Positions 32,972 to 41,313 of a stretch of DNA of 64,000 nt are shown piece after piece. The DNA lies in assembly GCF_030345705.1 (NCBI RefSeq), contig NZ_JAUASW010000001.1, forward strand, positions 248,001 through 312,000, given 5' to 3'. Positions within the stretch are counted from its first letter, which is position 1, and each line of letters begins with the position of its first letter. A model generated the notes under the pieces. It was not told the origin of the DNA, did no database searches, and worked only from the letters and a program-made list of their open reading frames with translations. The translations under genes and the position numbers were made by a program. This DNA is from Pelomonas sp. SE-A7. GTDB lineage: Bacteria > Pseudomonadota > Gammaproteobacteria > Burkholderiales > Burkholderiaceae_C.

Positions 32972-33961
32972 ATGAACTTTTTTGCGGTCCTGTTTGCGCT
33001 GCTGGTCGAGCAGCTGAAGCCTCTGCCCCACGGAAACAAGGTCCACGACGGCGTGATCGCCTGGGTGCGCTGGACCGGCCGCAATTTCGACGCGGGTCGT
33101 GAACACCATGCCACCGTGGTCTGGACCATCACGGCCGTCGGCCCGGCGCTGCTGGCCGCGATCATCCACATCGCGATCCGTCAGTTCAGCGAGGTGCTGG
33201 CCCTCGCGTTCACCGTGCTGACGCTCTACCTGACGCTGGGCTTCCGCCAGTTCAGCCACTACTTCACCGACATCCGTGACGCGCTGGAGCGAGGCGACGA
33301 GCTGGAGGCGCGACGCCTGCTCTCGGCCTGGCGGCACCTGGATGCCAGCGAGCTGCCGCGTACCGAGCTGCTGCGCCATGTGGTCGAGCATTCGCTGCTG
33401 GCCGCGCACCGCCATGTGTTCGGCGTGTTCTTCTGGTTCGTCGTGCTGTCCACCGTGGGCCTGGGCCCGGCCGGTGCCGTGCTCTATCGCATGGCCGAGT
33501 TCGCCAGCCGCTACTGGGCCTTCAAGAGCCGCACCACCGATGCACCGACCAATGAGCGGCTGATGCAGCTCTCGCGCCAGCTGTTCGGCTGGGTTGATCA
33601 CGTGCCGGCCCGGCTCACGGCCACTGGTTTCGCCATCGTCGGCAATTTCGAGGAAGCGGTGAACGGCTGGCGCCGCGATGCCAGTCTCTGGATGCATGCC
33701 AACGAGGGCATCATCCTCGCTTCGGCGGCGGGTGCCCTGGGCATACAGCTGGGTGGCCGCGCGGCACCCGGCGTGACGCCGGATCGCAGCAAGACCTTCG
33801 AATCCGGCGGCGACAGCGACGCCACGGGCGCGGCCGGCTCAACGCCGGGCACGCCGCTGCAACTGGGCCATCTGCAAAGCGTGGTGGGCCTGGTCTGGCG
33901 TTCGGTGGTGCTGTGGATGCTGTTGCTGGCCTTGCTGACCTTGGCCAATCTGGTCGGTTGA
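32972..33961 (+). CDS. CobD/CbiB-family membrane protein
   Basis: 329 residues with membrane segments near residues 1-15, 45-90 and 155-180 and a final helix (LWMLLLALLTLANLVG). The plan FALLVEQLKPLP, YLTLGFRQFSHYFTDIRDAL, FWFVVLSTVGLGPAGAVLYR resembles CobD/CbiB (adenosylcobinamide-phosphate synthase) and AmpE. No cobalamin genes are nearby, and betaproteobacteria commonly keep this gene beside the Nudix gene, so a cobalamin role is doubtful. A Ser/Gly/Thr-rich stretch (around 270-285) precedes the last helix. Confidence 0.75.
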   Translation: MNFFAVLFALLVEQLKPLPHGNKVHDGVIAWVRWTGRNFDAGREHHATVVWTITAVGPALLAAIIHIAIRQFSEVLALAFTVLTLYLTLGFRQFSHYFTDIRDALERGDELEARRLLSAWRHLDASELPRTELLRHVVEHSLLAAHRHVFGVFFWFVVLSTVGLGPAGAVLYRMAEFASRYWAFKSRTTDAPTNERLMQLSRQLFGWVDHVPARLTATGFAIVGNFEEAVNGWRRDASLWMHANEGIILASAAGALGIQLGGRAAPGVTPDRSKTFESGGDSDATGAAGSTPGTPLQLGHLQSVVGLVWRSVVLWMLLLALLTLANLVG

Positions 33962-34013
33962 CCGGGCACAGGCCCGCAGGACGCAAGGGTCCCGCCAGGC
34001 CAGTCCGGCTGAG

Positions 34014-34490
34014 TCAGAAGCGTTCTATCCAGCCCGACTGGACCGCCGACTGCGGATTCGAGCCGGCAGCTCGGACCGCGGCCAGCGCGGCTTCGGTCGA
34101 TTCGCCCAGATGCTTGAGCGCGCAGGCCGCCACCGTGCCGGTGCGGCCAATGCCGGCGGCGCAATGCAGCAGCACCTGCTCGCCCAGCACCAGGCTGTGG
34201 GCCAGCTGCTCCACGCCATGACGGAACTCCGCCGGGTCCGAGCCCAGGCCGAAATCACGCATGGGCAGATGCTGCCAGCGGAAGGGCAGGCGGCCCTCGG
34301 CGATGGCCTTGTGATAGGCCGGCGAGAGCTGGGCCACTTCCTCCAGCGGATTGAGGCAGCAGACCAGGTTCAACTGGCGCAGCCTGGCCTCGTCGAGAAA
34401 ATCGCCCCAGGCCTCAAGGCGGCCGGGCATGGATTGCAGCCACAGGCCGCCGCGGGTGGAAGAGGGCAGTTGGACGGATCGAAAAGCCAT
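34014..34490 (-). CDS. Dual-specificity/tyrosine-type protein phosphatase family protein
   Basis: 158 residues with the full Cys-phosphatase signature HCAAGIGRTGT (Cys-x5-Arg) and an upstream Asp candidate in LPMRDFGLG as general acid. The length and plan match small bacterial DSP-like phosphatases (PTP/DSPc fold). It is cytoplasmic. It lies 4 bp after the creatininase-family gene on the same strand, so they are cotranscribed. The substrate, protein or small phosphoester, cannot be told. Confidence 0.85.
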   Translation of the reverse strand: MAFRSVQLPSSTRGGLWLQSMPGRLEAWGDFLDEARLRQLNLVCCLNPLEEVAQLSPAYHKAIAEGRLPFRWQHLPMRDFGLGSDPAEFRHGVEQLAHSLVLGEQVLLHCAAGIGRTGTVAACALKHLGESTEAALAAVRAAGSNPQSAVQSGWIERF

Positions 34491-34494
34491 GGCG

Positions 34495-35211
34495 CTATTG
34501 TCCGATCAGCCAGGGCGCCTGGATCGCGGCCCGGGTCTCCTCGACGGCGATGGCCCACATCTGCTGGGTCACCTCGTCGGGCATTTGGTAGTGGCCGCCG
34601 TAGCAGCCGTCGCCCAGGTAGGCCCGTTTGGCCACAGGATCCATCAGGGCCATGCGGCCGTAGTCGACCAAGGGCTTGGGTTGCTCCGGTAGCGTGACCC
34701 CGGCGAGCCGCGTCAGGCCCGGCAGGTTCTCCATCCAGGAGGCATGCGAGGCCTGCGGGTCCTGCTCGCGCACGAAGGCCATGGTGCGAGGCGCGGCCCA
34801 CCAGTGGTGCCACTTCAGCTGCAGTCCGGGCAGCTGCGATTGCAGCTCGGCGCTGAAGCCGGCGGCCGGGCCGTTGCCGCCATGGCCGTTGACGATCAGC
34901 ACGCGGCGAAAGCCATGATGATGCAGCGAACCCACCAGGTCCCGCAGCACGGCCAACAAGGTCTGGAAGCTCAGGCTCATGGTGCCGGGATAGGCCATGT
35001 AGGTCGGTGTGTGGCCGTAGGCCTGGGCCGGAAACACCGGCACGCCCAGTGGCTCGGCCGCCTCGACGGCGATGGCCTCCGCGAGCAGTGCATCAACGGC
35101 CAGCGACAGATAGGCATGCTGCTCGACCGAGCCCAGCGGCAGCACGGCCAGGTCGCCGCCGTCCTTCAGGTACTGCTCGATCCTCATCCAGTTGCAGTCG
35201 CTCACGCGCAT
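34495..35211 (-). CDS. Creatininase-family amidohydrolase
   Basis: 238 residues with the creatininase metal-site pattern: LGSVEQHAYLSLAVDALLAE (Glu, His and Asp ligands) and NGHGGN. The usual GSTEQHGPHLPLGTD is altered here. Members include creatininase, the FAPy deformylase ArfB and the mycofactocin peptidase MftE; the substrate is open. It is transcribed with the phosphatase gene and is divergent from the VOC operon across an AT-rich 108-bp promoter region. Confidence 0.83.
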   Translation of the reverse strand: MRVSDCNWMRIEQYLKDGGDLAVLPLGSVEQHAYLSLAVDALLAEAIAVEAAEPLGVPVFPAQAYGHTPTYMAYPGTMSLSFQTLLAVLRDLVGSLHHHGFRRVLIVNGHGGNGPAAGFSAELQSQLPGLQLKWHHWWAAPRTMAFVREQDPQASHASWMENLPGLTRLAGVTLPEQPKPLVDYGRMALMDPVAKRAYLGDGCYGGHYQMPDEVTQQMWAIAVEETRAAIQAPWLIGQ

Positions 35212-35248
35212 CGCAAGTTCCCGTTCTCAAGAGCCTGGTGGGCTCGTG

Positions 35249-35258
35249 GTTTATAAAC
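35249..35258. promoter_or_regulatory. Perfect 10-bp palindrome in an AT-rich divergent promoter region
   Basis: GTTTATAAAC is a perfect palindrome at the start of an AT-rich stretch (35249-35274) in otherwise GC-rich DNA. It lies 38 bp upstream of the creatininase-family start and 61 bp upstream of the VOC start. It is a candidate operator for the regulator encoded at the end of the VOC operon, though any regulator is possible. Confidence 0.4.
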
Positions 35259-35319
35259 GTTAAGTTTCTAAATTGCCGAATCCGGCGCATCATGCGGGCA
35301 CTGACAAGGAGACAGCCCC

Positions 35320-35760
35320 ATGAAGATCCGACCGCTGGGCCTGGACCATATCGTGCTGCGGGTGCGCGATCTGGATGCGGCCCTGCATTTCTACATCGAT
35401 TTGCTGGGCTGCACGCTGGAGAAGAGGCAGGAAGCCATTGGCCTGATCCAGGTGCGCGCCGGCAACTCGCTGATCGACCTTCTGCCGCTGGATGGCAAGC
35501 TGGGCCGCGTCGGCGGTGCCGGACCTGGCGCTGAAGGCCGCAATGTCGACCACTTCGCGCTGCGAATTGCCGAGTACGACGAACAGGCCCTGCGGCAGCA
35601 ACTGAGCGAGGCCGGCGTGGTCATCGGCGAGGCCGGCTCGCGCTATGGGGCCGAAGGCGAGGGCCCTTCGCTCTACGTCAGCGACCCGGACGGCAATGTG
35701 GTCGAGCTCAAAGGGCCGGCCTGGAGCCAACCGGGGGAGGGCGCCCATGCGGCTGAATGA
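35320..35760 (+). CDS. VOC-family (glyoxalase/bleomycin-resistance-like) protein
   Basis: 146 residues with paired VOC modules: LGLDHIVLRVRDLDAALHFY begins module 1 and NVDHFALRIAEYDEQAL module 2, with the ending LYVSDPDGNVVELKG. Putative metal ligands are His in LDHIV and VDHFA and Glu in VVELKG. AAGGAGA precedes the ATG. It overlaps the next gene by 14 bp and is the first gene of a tight operon (35320-38528). It is probably a small dioxygenase, isomerase or binding protein. Confidence 0.87.
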   Translation: MKIRPLGLDHIVLRVRDLDAALHFYIDLLGCTLEKRQEAIGLIQVRAGNSLIDLLPLDGKLGRVGGAGPGAEGRNVDHFALRIAEYDEQALRQQLSEAGVVIGEAGSRYGAEGEGPSLYVSDPDGNVVELKGPAWSQPGEGAHAAE

Positions 35761-36661
35761 GCAAGCGGCCTTGAAGCAGGCCCTGGACCAGTCCTTGCGT
35801 TTTGGCGGCAGCCGCGAGTCGAGTGGACTGAGGCTCAGCAGCCATCTGCCCATGGTGCTGACTGCCTTGGCCCGGCTCGATGCGCCCGAGCAAGCGCTGG
35901 ACCTGCATCTGCAGCACTGGACCAGGCTGCTGCCGCCGGCCAACGAGGCACCGATTCAAAGCCTGCCGTTGCAGGATTTGCTGTTGTCGCCCGAGACGGC
36001 CTCCTTCCACGGAGCGATCCGGCTGGCCTATGCGCTGGAGGCTGGCCATGCCGGCGAACAGGTGGCGGCGCTGGCCTACTGGACGCGTGAGCGTCTGGCG
36101 CTAGGCCCGAAGCTGGCGTCTGAAAAAGGCACGCAGGACCTGCGCAGCACGCTGGACCAGGTGCGCGCCGACGCCGGCCTGAGCTTTCAGCTTCCTCCGC
36201 AGCCCAGCCTCATCACCACCGACATGCAAGCCGCCGCCGCGTTGCCGGCATTCAGCCGCTACCTCGCGCTGCCGAAGCTCAGCCTGGACACGCTGGCCGA
36301 AGCCTCGCTGGCGCTCTACCTGGCGACGCGGGACTTCACGGCCCTGCACCTGGTCACGGGCCTGCATGCAGTCCGCGTGCTGATGGTGCACTGCCCCGAG
36401 GCGGATGAGGGCCAGGTCTTGCGCCACCTGTGGCGAGCCTGGCTGGCCGGCTATGTGTCGATGGGCCGCCCGGCCCTGGCCTGGGCCCTGGTCCATGCCG
36501 GCGAGGCCAGCGAAGCCGATTGGGAACGGCAGTTGCCGGCCCTGTACGGCAGCCTGAACGACCACCGCATCAAGCTGGCCGATGCCTCGCGCGAGGAATG
36601 GCGCCATCGCGGCTGGCCGGGCTATGCCCTGTGCCTGCAGGCCGAAGGAGCAGCGCAATGA
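35747..36661 (+). CDS. Questin oxidase-like (DUF4243) family protein
   Basis: 304 residues, helical and cytoplasmic, with no signal. The segment SFHGAIRLAYALEAGHAGEQ followed by VAALAYW matches the hallmark of the questin-oxidase/DUF4243 family, named after fungal enzymes for Baeyer-Villiger-type ring cleavage of anthraquinones. Bacterial members are uncharacterised. Another conserved-looking segment is DFTALHLVTGLHAVRVLM. The ATG at 35747 has GGGGGAGG upstream and overlaps the VOC gene; its stop overlaps the MFS start by ATGA. Family assignment is by recall of the motif and should be checked. Confidence 0.6.
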   Translation: MRLNEQAALKQALDQSLRFGGSRESSGLRLSSHLPMVLTALARLDAPEQALDLHLQHWTRLLPPANEAPIQSLPLQDLLLSPETASFHGAIRLAYALEAGHAGEQVAALAYWTRERLALGPKLASEKGTQDLRSTLDQVRADAGLSFQLPPQPSLITTDMQAAAALPAFSRYLALPKLSLDTLAEASLALYLATRDFTALHLVTGLHAVRVLMVHCPEADEGQVLRHLWRAWLAGYVSMGRPALAWALVHAGEASEADWERQLPALYGSLNDHRIKLADASREEWRHRGWPGYALCLQAEGAAQ

Positions 36662-37902
36662 GCGAGGCTGCCGTGCTGAACTCGTCGGCGCCGGTGAAGC
36701 ACCCGCGTCTGGTGCTGCTCGCGGTCTGTGCCCTGGCGCTGATGAGCACCATGGGCGTGGCCATGCCTTATCCCATCCTGGCGCCCATCTTTGTCGGTGG
36801 GCCGGTCGATGGCTTCACCCATTTCGCCGGCCTGGATCCCAAGTTGCTGATGGGCCTGGCCCTGGCGGCCAATCCGCTGGGCATCCTGGTCGGTAGCCTG
36901 TTCGTGGGCCCGCTGTCCGACCGCTACGGCCGGCGCGCCGTGCTGAGCGTGACCCTGAGCTGCAACCTGGTCGGCTACCTGCTGACCGCCGTCGCGCTGG
37001 ACCAGCGCTGGTATTTGCTGTTCGTGCTGGCGCGCTTCGGCACCGGGCTGACCGAGGGCAATATCGCCGTGGCCCGCGCGTTGATCGCCGACCTGCACGA
37101 GCACATAGACCGCACCCAGGCCTTCGCCGCGCTCAATGCCTGCCTCTACATGGGCTGGCTGATAGGGCCCTTGGTCGGTGGGCTGACCTTGCCGCTGGGT
37201 GATGGCGTGCCCTTCGTGCTGGCGGGGCTGGCCATGCTTCCCTGCCTGCTGATACTCGGTCTGGCCGTACCGCCATCGCCGCATCGCGACGGCCCGCTGA
37301 ACCTGCTGCAAGCCATGCGCGAGAAGCAGGCGCTGGGCTTGTTGAAGCAGGACAAGGTGTTGGCCGCGCTGTTCGCAATGCAGCTGAGCTACAGCTTCGG
37401 TATCAACTCGCTCTACGAGTTCGCGCCGCTGTGGATGCTGGAGAACCTGGGCCTGGACAGCTCCGGCATTGCCTGGGTCACGGCGGCCCAGTGCTTTGCG
37501 ATGACTTCGGCCAGCCTGCTGGCCGGCAAGCTGCCCCGCAGCCACAGGCCCCTGCGGCGCGCTGCGGTGATGGCCTTGCTGGCTTCCTTCGGGCTCACGG
37601 CCCTGGCCCTGTTGCCGGGCTGGGGCGGCGTGGTGGCCATCGTCGGCCTGGGCGTGCCGCTGGCCTTCTACAACGCGGTGCTGCCGGCCTGGATGTCGGA
37701 GCGATTCGCCGTCCACGGCCAGGGGCGGGTGATGGGCCTGCTGTCCACGGTCTTCTTCCTGGCCAATGTGATGGTGGCCCTGTCCGGCGGCCTGATCTCG
37801 CTGCTCTCCACGCGCTGGATCATGGCCCTGGGTGGCCTGACCTGCATCACGGCCGCGCTCCTGCTGCTGCGCATGGCCCGCCGCGAGGAGCAGCGGCCAT
37901 GA
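36658..37902 (+). CDS. MFS transporter
   Basis: 414 residues with 12 predicted membrane helices. The loop 2-3 MFS signature is FVGPLSDRYGRRAVLS. The first helix carries GVAMPYPILAPIF, resembling the drug:proton antiporter (DHA1) group. It is translationally coupled on both sides (ATGA at 36658 and 37899). The operon context (VOC plus oxidase-like protein plus regulator) suggests export of an aromatic or electrophilic compound, or uptake of its substrate. The direction is inference. Confidence 0.88.
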   Translation: MSEAAVLNSSAPVKHPRLVLLAVCALALMSTMGVAMPYPILAPIFVGGPVDGFTHFAGLDPKLLMGLALAANPLGILVGSLFVGPLSDRYGRRAVLSVTLSCNLVGYLLTAVALDQRWYLLFVLARFGTGLTEGNIAVARALIADLHEHIDRTQAFAALNACLYMGWLIGPLVGGLTLPLGDGVPFVLAGLAMLPCLLILGLAVPPSPHRDGPLNLLQAMREKQALGLLKQDKVLAALFAMQLSYSFGINSLYEFAPLWMLENLGLDSSGIAWVTAAQCFAMTSASLLAGKLPRSHRPLRRAAVMALLASFGLTALALLPGWGGVVAIVGLGVPLAFYNAVLPAWMSERFAVHGQGRVMGLLSTVFFLANVMVALSGGLISLLSTRWIMALGGLTCITAALLLLRMARREEQRP

Positions 37903-38528
37903 GGGGCGGTCAGACGGCCGAGCGCCTGCTTTACCAGCTCAAGAGCCGCGGTCCGCAGAGCGCCGCCACGCTGGCCGCGGCCTGCGCCATCACGCCCATG
38001 GGAGCGCACAAGCAGCTGCAGTCGCTGCAGGAGCAGGGCCTGGTCGAAGCGGACGACGAGATCCAGGGGCCGGGCCGGCCGCGGCGCATCTGGCGGTTGA
38101 CCGAATCGGGCCATGGCAGGTTCCCGGATCGCCATGGCGAGCTGGCCGTGCAGCTGATCCGCCAGGCCGCCGCCGTGCTCGGCGAGCAGGCGCTGGACCA
38201 ATTGATTGCGGCGCGCGAGCGCGACATGGCGGTGGCTTATGGCGAACGCCTGCGCAGCGCCCGCAGCCTGCAGGCCAAGGTGCAGCGCCTGGCTGAGCTG
38301 CGCGCCGAGGAGGGCTATCTGGCGCGGATCGAGAAGGCCGAGGGCCGGGCCTGGCTGCTGATCGAGGACCATTGCCCGATCTGCGCCGCCGCCAGCCAAT
38401 GCCAGGGCTTTTGCCGCTCCGAGCTGCAGCTGTTCCGCGAGCTGCTGGGGCCCCAGGTGAGCGTGGAACGCACCGAGCATCTGCTGGCCGATGCGCGGCG
38501 TTGCGCCTACCGGATTGCCCCGGCTTGA
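37899..38528 (+). CDS. COG2345-type helix-turn-helix regulator with cysteine cluster
   Basis: 209 residues. The N-terminal winged helix (about 7-70) includes GPQSAATLAAACAITPMGAH and a GRPRRIWRLTESG wing. The C-terminal part has cysteines 159, 162, 168 and 172 (CPICAAASQCQGFC) and 202, the layout of SufR-like/COG2345 regulators that can hold an Fe-S cluster. It overlaps the MFS stop by ATGA. As last gene of the VOC operon it probably controls that operon in response to redox stress or a ligand. Confidence 0.85.
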   Translation: MRGGQTAERLLYQLKSRGPQSAATLAAACAITPMGAHKQLQSLQEQGLVEADDEIQGPGRPRRIWRLTESGHGRFPDRHGELAVQLIRQAAAVLGEQALDQLIAARERDMAVAYGERLRSARSLQAKVQRLAELRAEEGYLARIEKAEGRAWLLIEDHCPICAAASQCQGFCRSELQLFRELLGPQVSVERTEHLLADARRCAYRIAPA

Positions 38529-38581
38529 TGGCAGGCTCGGGCGGCCTATCATCGCCGCGCCACCGTCCTAGGCCCGCCTCA

Positions 38582-40348
38582 ATGAAAAGACGATTGATCG
38601 CCCCCTGCCTGCTGAGCCTGGCTGCCCTGATGTCCAGCGCCCAGGCCGCCACGCCGACCGAACAGATGCACGCGCTGTTCCAGCGCAGCTGGGAGCAAGA
38701 CCTGGCACGCGATCCGCTGTCGGCCACCTACTACGGCGAGCGCCGCCTCAACGGCCAGTTGCCCGAGCTGAGCCTGGCCCATATCGAGGAAGACCTGAAG
38801 CTGGTGCGCGAGCGGCTGGCCGCCTTGCGCGCCATTCCCAAGGCCAAGCTGCCGCCGGCCGAGCAGCTGAACCATGAGCTGTTCGAGCGCGAGCTGCAGG
38901 AGGAACTGGACGCGGCGCCGTTCAAGCTCTACCTCGAAGCCATAGGCCCGCGCGGCGGCGTGCAGACCGCGGCGGAATGGGCCGAGAACATGCCCTTCGA
39001 GACGCTGGAGGACTACCGCAACTGGCTGTCGCGGCTGCGCGCCCTGCCGCGCTACATCGCCCAGACCCAGGCGCTGTTGCAGCAAGGCATGGCCGAACGC
39101 CGCGTGCCGCCGCGGGTGCTGATGACGCGGGTGCAGGAGCAGCTGAACTCGCTGCTGGCCCAGCTCGCCAAGCCCGAGGACAGCAGCTTTTACAAGCGCT
39201 TCAAGACCCTGCCAGCGTCCGTCTCAGCAGAGCAGGGCGCAGCCCTGCGTGCCGAGGCCCTGACCCTGATCGAGAAGGAGCTGCTGCCGGCCTACCGCAG
39301 TTTCGCGAGCTTCTTCAGCCAGCAATACCTGCCGGCCTGCCGGGAGACCGTCGGCGCCTGGGATCTACCCGAGGGTGGCAAGCTCTACGCCAACCGTGCC
39401 CGGCACTACACGACCACCAGCCTGGCGCCGGAACAGATTCACGAGATCGGCCTCAAGGAAGTGGCGCGCATCGAGGCCGAGATGGATAGCTTGACAGCCG
39501 AGATCGGCTACAAGGGCACGCGTGCCGAGTTCTTCAACTGGCTGCGCACCGATCCCCAGCATTTCTTCAGCGAGCCGCAGAAGCTCTACGAGGCCTATGT
39601 GCTGGCGGCCAAGAAGATCGAGCCCGAGCTGCCCAAGCTGTTCGGCAAGCTCTACCGCACGCCTTTCGGCGTGCGAGCCATCCCCGACATCACGGCGCCC
39701 CATACCTACACGGCCTACTACAGCCCGCCCTCGCTGGACGGCCGCCGTGCCGGCTACTACTACGTCAACCTCTACCGTCCCGAGGTGCGGCCCAAGTGGG
39801 AGATCGAGGTGTTGACCGTTCATGAGTCCGTGCCCGGCCACCACCTGCAGGTCGCCCTGGCCAACGAGCTGGGCGAGCTGCCGCCGTTCCGCCGCCGTGC
39901 CGGCTACACATCCTTCGTCGAGGGCTGGGCGCTGTACTCCGAGCGGCTGGGCTATGAGCTGGGCCTCTACAAGGACCCATACTCGCGCTTCGGCCAGCTG
40001 AGCTACGACATGTGGCGCGCGGTGCGCCTGGTGGTCGACACCGGCCTGCACCTCAAGCGCTGGAGCCGCCAGCAGGCGATTGACTACTTCATGAGCAAGG
40101 CGCCCAAGGCCGAGGCCGACATCATCAACGAGGTCGACCGCTACATCTCCTGGCCGGGCCAGGCCCTGGGCTACAAGATCGGCCAGCTCAAGGTGCTGGA
40201 GCTGCGGGCCCAGGCCGAGAAGGCGCTGGGCTCGCGCTTCGACCTGCGGGCCTTCCATGACCACTTGCTCGGCGCGGGGGCCTTGCCGCTGGACCTGCTG
40301 GAGCGCAGGATGCAGGACTGGATCCGCTCGCAGATCGCACGACGCTAG
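38582..40348 (+). CDS. Exported DUF885 family protein (predicted metallopeptidase-like)
   Basis: 588 residues with a signal peptide (MKRRLIAPCLLSLAALMSSAQA), so it is periplasmic. The rest matches DUF885: the HESVPGHHLQ stretch (an HExxxGH zinc-type motif) at about 417-426, then YTSFVEGWALYSERLGYELG downstream with a Glu ligand candidate, as in gluzincin-like peptidases. It is monocistronic, 53 bp after the regulator gene. The substrate is unknown. Confidence 0.86.
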   Translation: MKRRLIAPCLLSLAALMSSAQAATPTEQMHALFQRSWEQDLARDPLSATYYGERRLNGQLPELSLAHIEEDLKLVRERLAALRAIPKAKLPPAEQLNHELFERELQEELDAAPFKLYLEAIGPRGGVQTAAEWAENMPFETLEDYRNWLSRLRALPRYIAQTQALLQQGMAERRVPPRVLMTRVQEQLNSLLAQLAKPEDSSFYKRFKTLPASVSAEQGAALRAEALTLIEKELLPAYRSFASFFSQQYLPACRETVGAWDLPEGGKLYANRARHYTTTSLAPEQIHEIGLKEVARIEAEMDSLTAEIGYKGTRAEFFNWLRTDPQHFFSEPQKLYEAYVLAAKKIEPELPKLFGKLYRTPFGVRAIPDITAPHTYTAYYSPPSLDGRRAGYYYVNLYRPEVRPKWEIEVLTVHESVPGHHLQVALANELGELPPFRRRAGYTSFVEGWALYSERLGYELGLYKDPYSRFGQLSYDMWRAVRLVVDTGLHLKRWSRQQAIDYFMSKAPKAEADIINEVDRYISWPGQALGYKIGQLKVLELRAQAEKALGSRFDLRAFHDHLLGAGALPLDLLERRMQDWIRSQIARR

Positions 40349-40427
40349 GCCGAGTCGTATCGAATCGTTTCCCTGTCCACCGGATGCGCATGGCGGCGTT
40401 GAAAATTGCGTGCACAGGAGTACCACC

Positions 40428-40898
40428 ATGAAACGCAGTCTTGTTCTTGCCTCCCTGATGCTGCTGGGCGCCTCGGCCGCCATGGCTGCCGACGTCGGCG
40501 TGTCCATCAGCATCGGCCAACCCGGCTTCTATGGCCGCATCGATATCGGCAACATGCAGCCGCGCTACTACAACGTGGAGCCGATGATCATCGAGCGCGT
40601 GGCCGTGCGCCCGGCGCCCATCTACCTGCGCGTGCCGCCCGGCCACCAGAAGGACTGGCGCAAGCATTGCCACCACTACAACGCCTGTGGCGTGCCGGTC
40701 TACTTCGTCCGCGACGACTGGTATGAGCGCGAATACGTGCCGCGCTACCGCGACCACTACGACCGCGACGCCGGCCGCTGGCGCGAGGACGACCGGCGTG
40801 ATGGCCGCCGTGACGACCGGCGCGGTGATGACGACCGCGGCCATGGCAAGGGCAAGGGCCACGGCAAGGGCCATGGCAAGGACCGCGACGACCGCTGA
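40428..40898 (+). CDS. Small secreted protein with basic/acidic repetitive tail
   Basis: 156 residues with a signal peptide (MKRSLVLASLMLLGASAAMA). The middle, PAPIYLRVPPGHQKDWRKHC and HHYNACGVPVYFVRDDWY, is rich in His, Cys and aromatics and resembles an uncharacterised family common in Burkholderiales. The last 45 residues are Arg/Asp-rich and end in Gly-His-Gly-Lys repeats. The ATG has ACAGGAG upstream. Metal or polyanion binding is possible but not shown. The 3' end overlaps the next gene in another frame. Confidence 0.75.
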   Translation: MKRSLVLASLMLLGASAAMAADVGVSISIGQPGFYGRIDIGNMQPRYYNVEPMIIERVAVRPAPIYLRVPPGHQKDWRKHCHHYNACGVPVYFVRDDWYEREYVPRYRDHYDRDAGRWREDDRRDGRRDDRRGDDDRGHGKGKGHGKGHGKDRDDR

Positions 40899-41313
40899 AA
40901 CCGCCGCCCTGACACGCCGGCTGCTGATGTTCCCCGATGGCCGGCGCGAAGACCCGGACGTGCGGGCCTGGTTTGAGGCCCATGCCGGCGAACTGGGCGC
41001 CTTGGCCGGGCAGTGGTTCGCCGTCGTCCGCGCCTGCGGCGACGAGGTGATGGAACTGCTGCATGACGGCCATCCCACGGCCTGTGTCAGCGACGCCGGC
41101 TTCGCCTACGTCAATGTGTTCACAGCCCATCTGAACCTGGGCTTCTTCCGCGGTGCCGAACTGCCCGATCCTCAGGGCCTGCTGGAGGGCAGTGGCCGCT
41201 TCATGCGGCACATCAAGCTGCGGCCGGGCGAGCCCATCGATGAGGGCGCCGTGAAGGCGCTGATCGCCGCGGCCTACGCCGACATGCGTCGGCGCTTGGC
41301 CGAATCTGCCTAG
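40873..41313 (+). CDS. DUF1801 domain protein
   Basis: Up to 146 residues. The core DVRAWFEAHAGELGALAGQW, then DEVMELLHDGHPTACVSDAG and AYVNVFTAHLNLGFFRGAEL, matches the YdhG-like DUF1801 fold. The start is uncertain: the ATG at 40873 lies inside the repetitive 3' end of the preceding gene (26-bp overlap, weak AAGGG before it), and the ATG at 40927 gives 128 residues. The function is unknown. It is convergent with the pyrimidine operon (4-bp overlap of the ends). Confidence 0.72.
   Translation: MARTATTAETAALTRRLLMFPDGRREDPDVRAWFEAHAGELGALAGQWFAVVRACGDEVMELLHDGHPTACVSDAGFAYVNVFTAHLNLGFFRGAELPDPQGLLEGSGRFMRHIKLRPGEPIDEGAVKALIAAAYADMRRRLAESA

Noticed and set aside
32972..33961. Calling the CobD-like protein a cobalamin biosynthesis enzyme
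   Set aside because: No other cob/cbi genes are present, and the neighbourhood is the ribosomal operon; only family-level similarity is supported.
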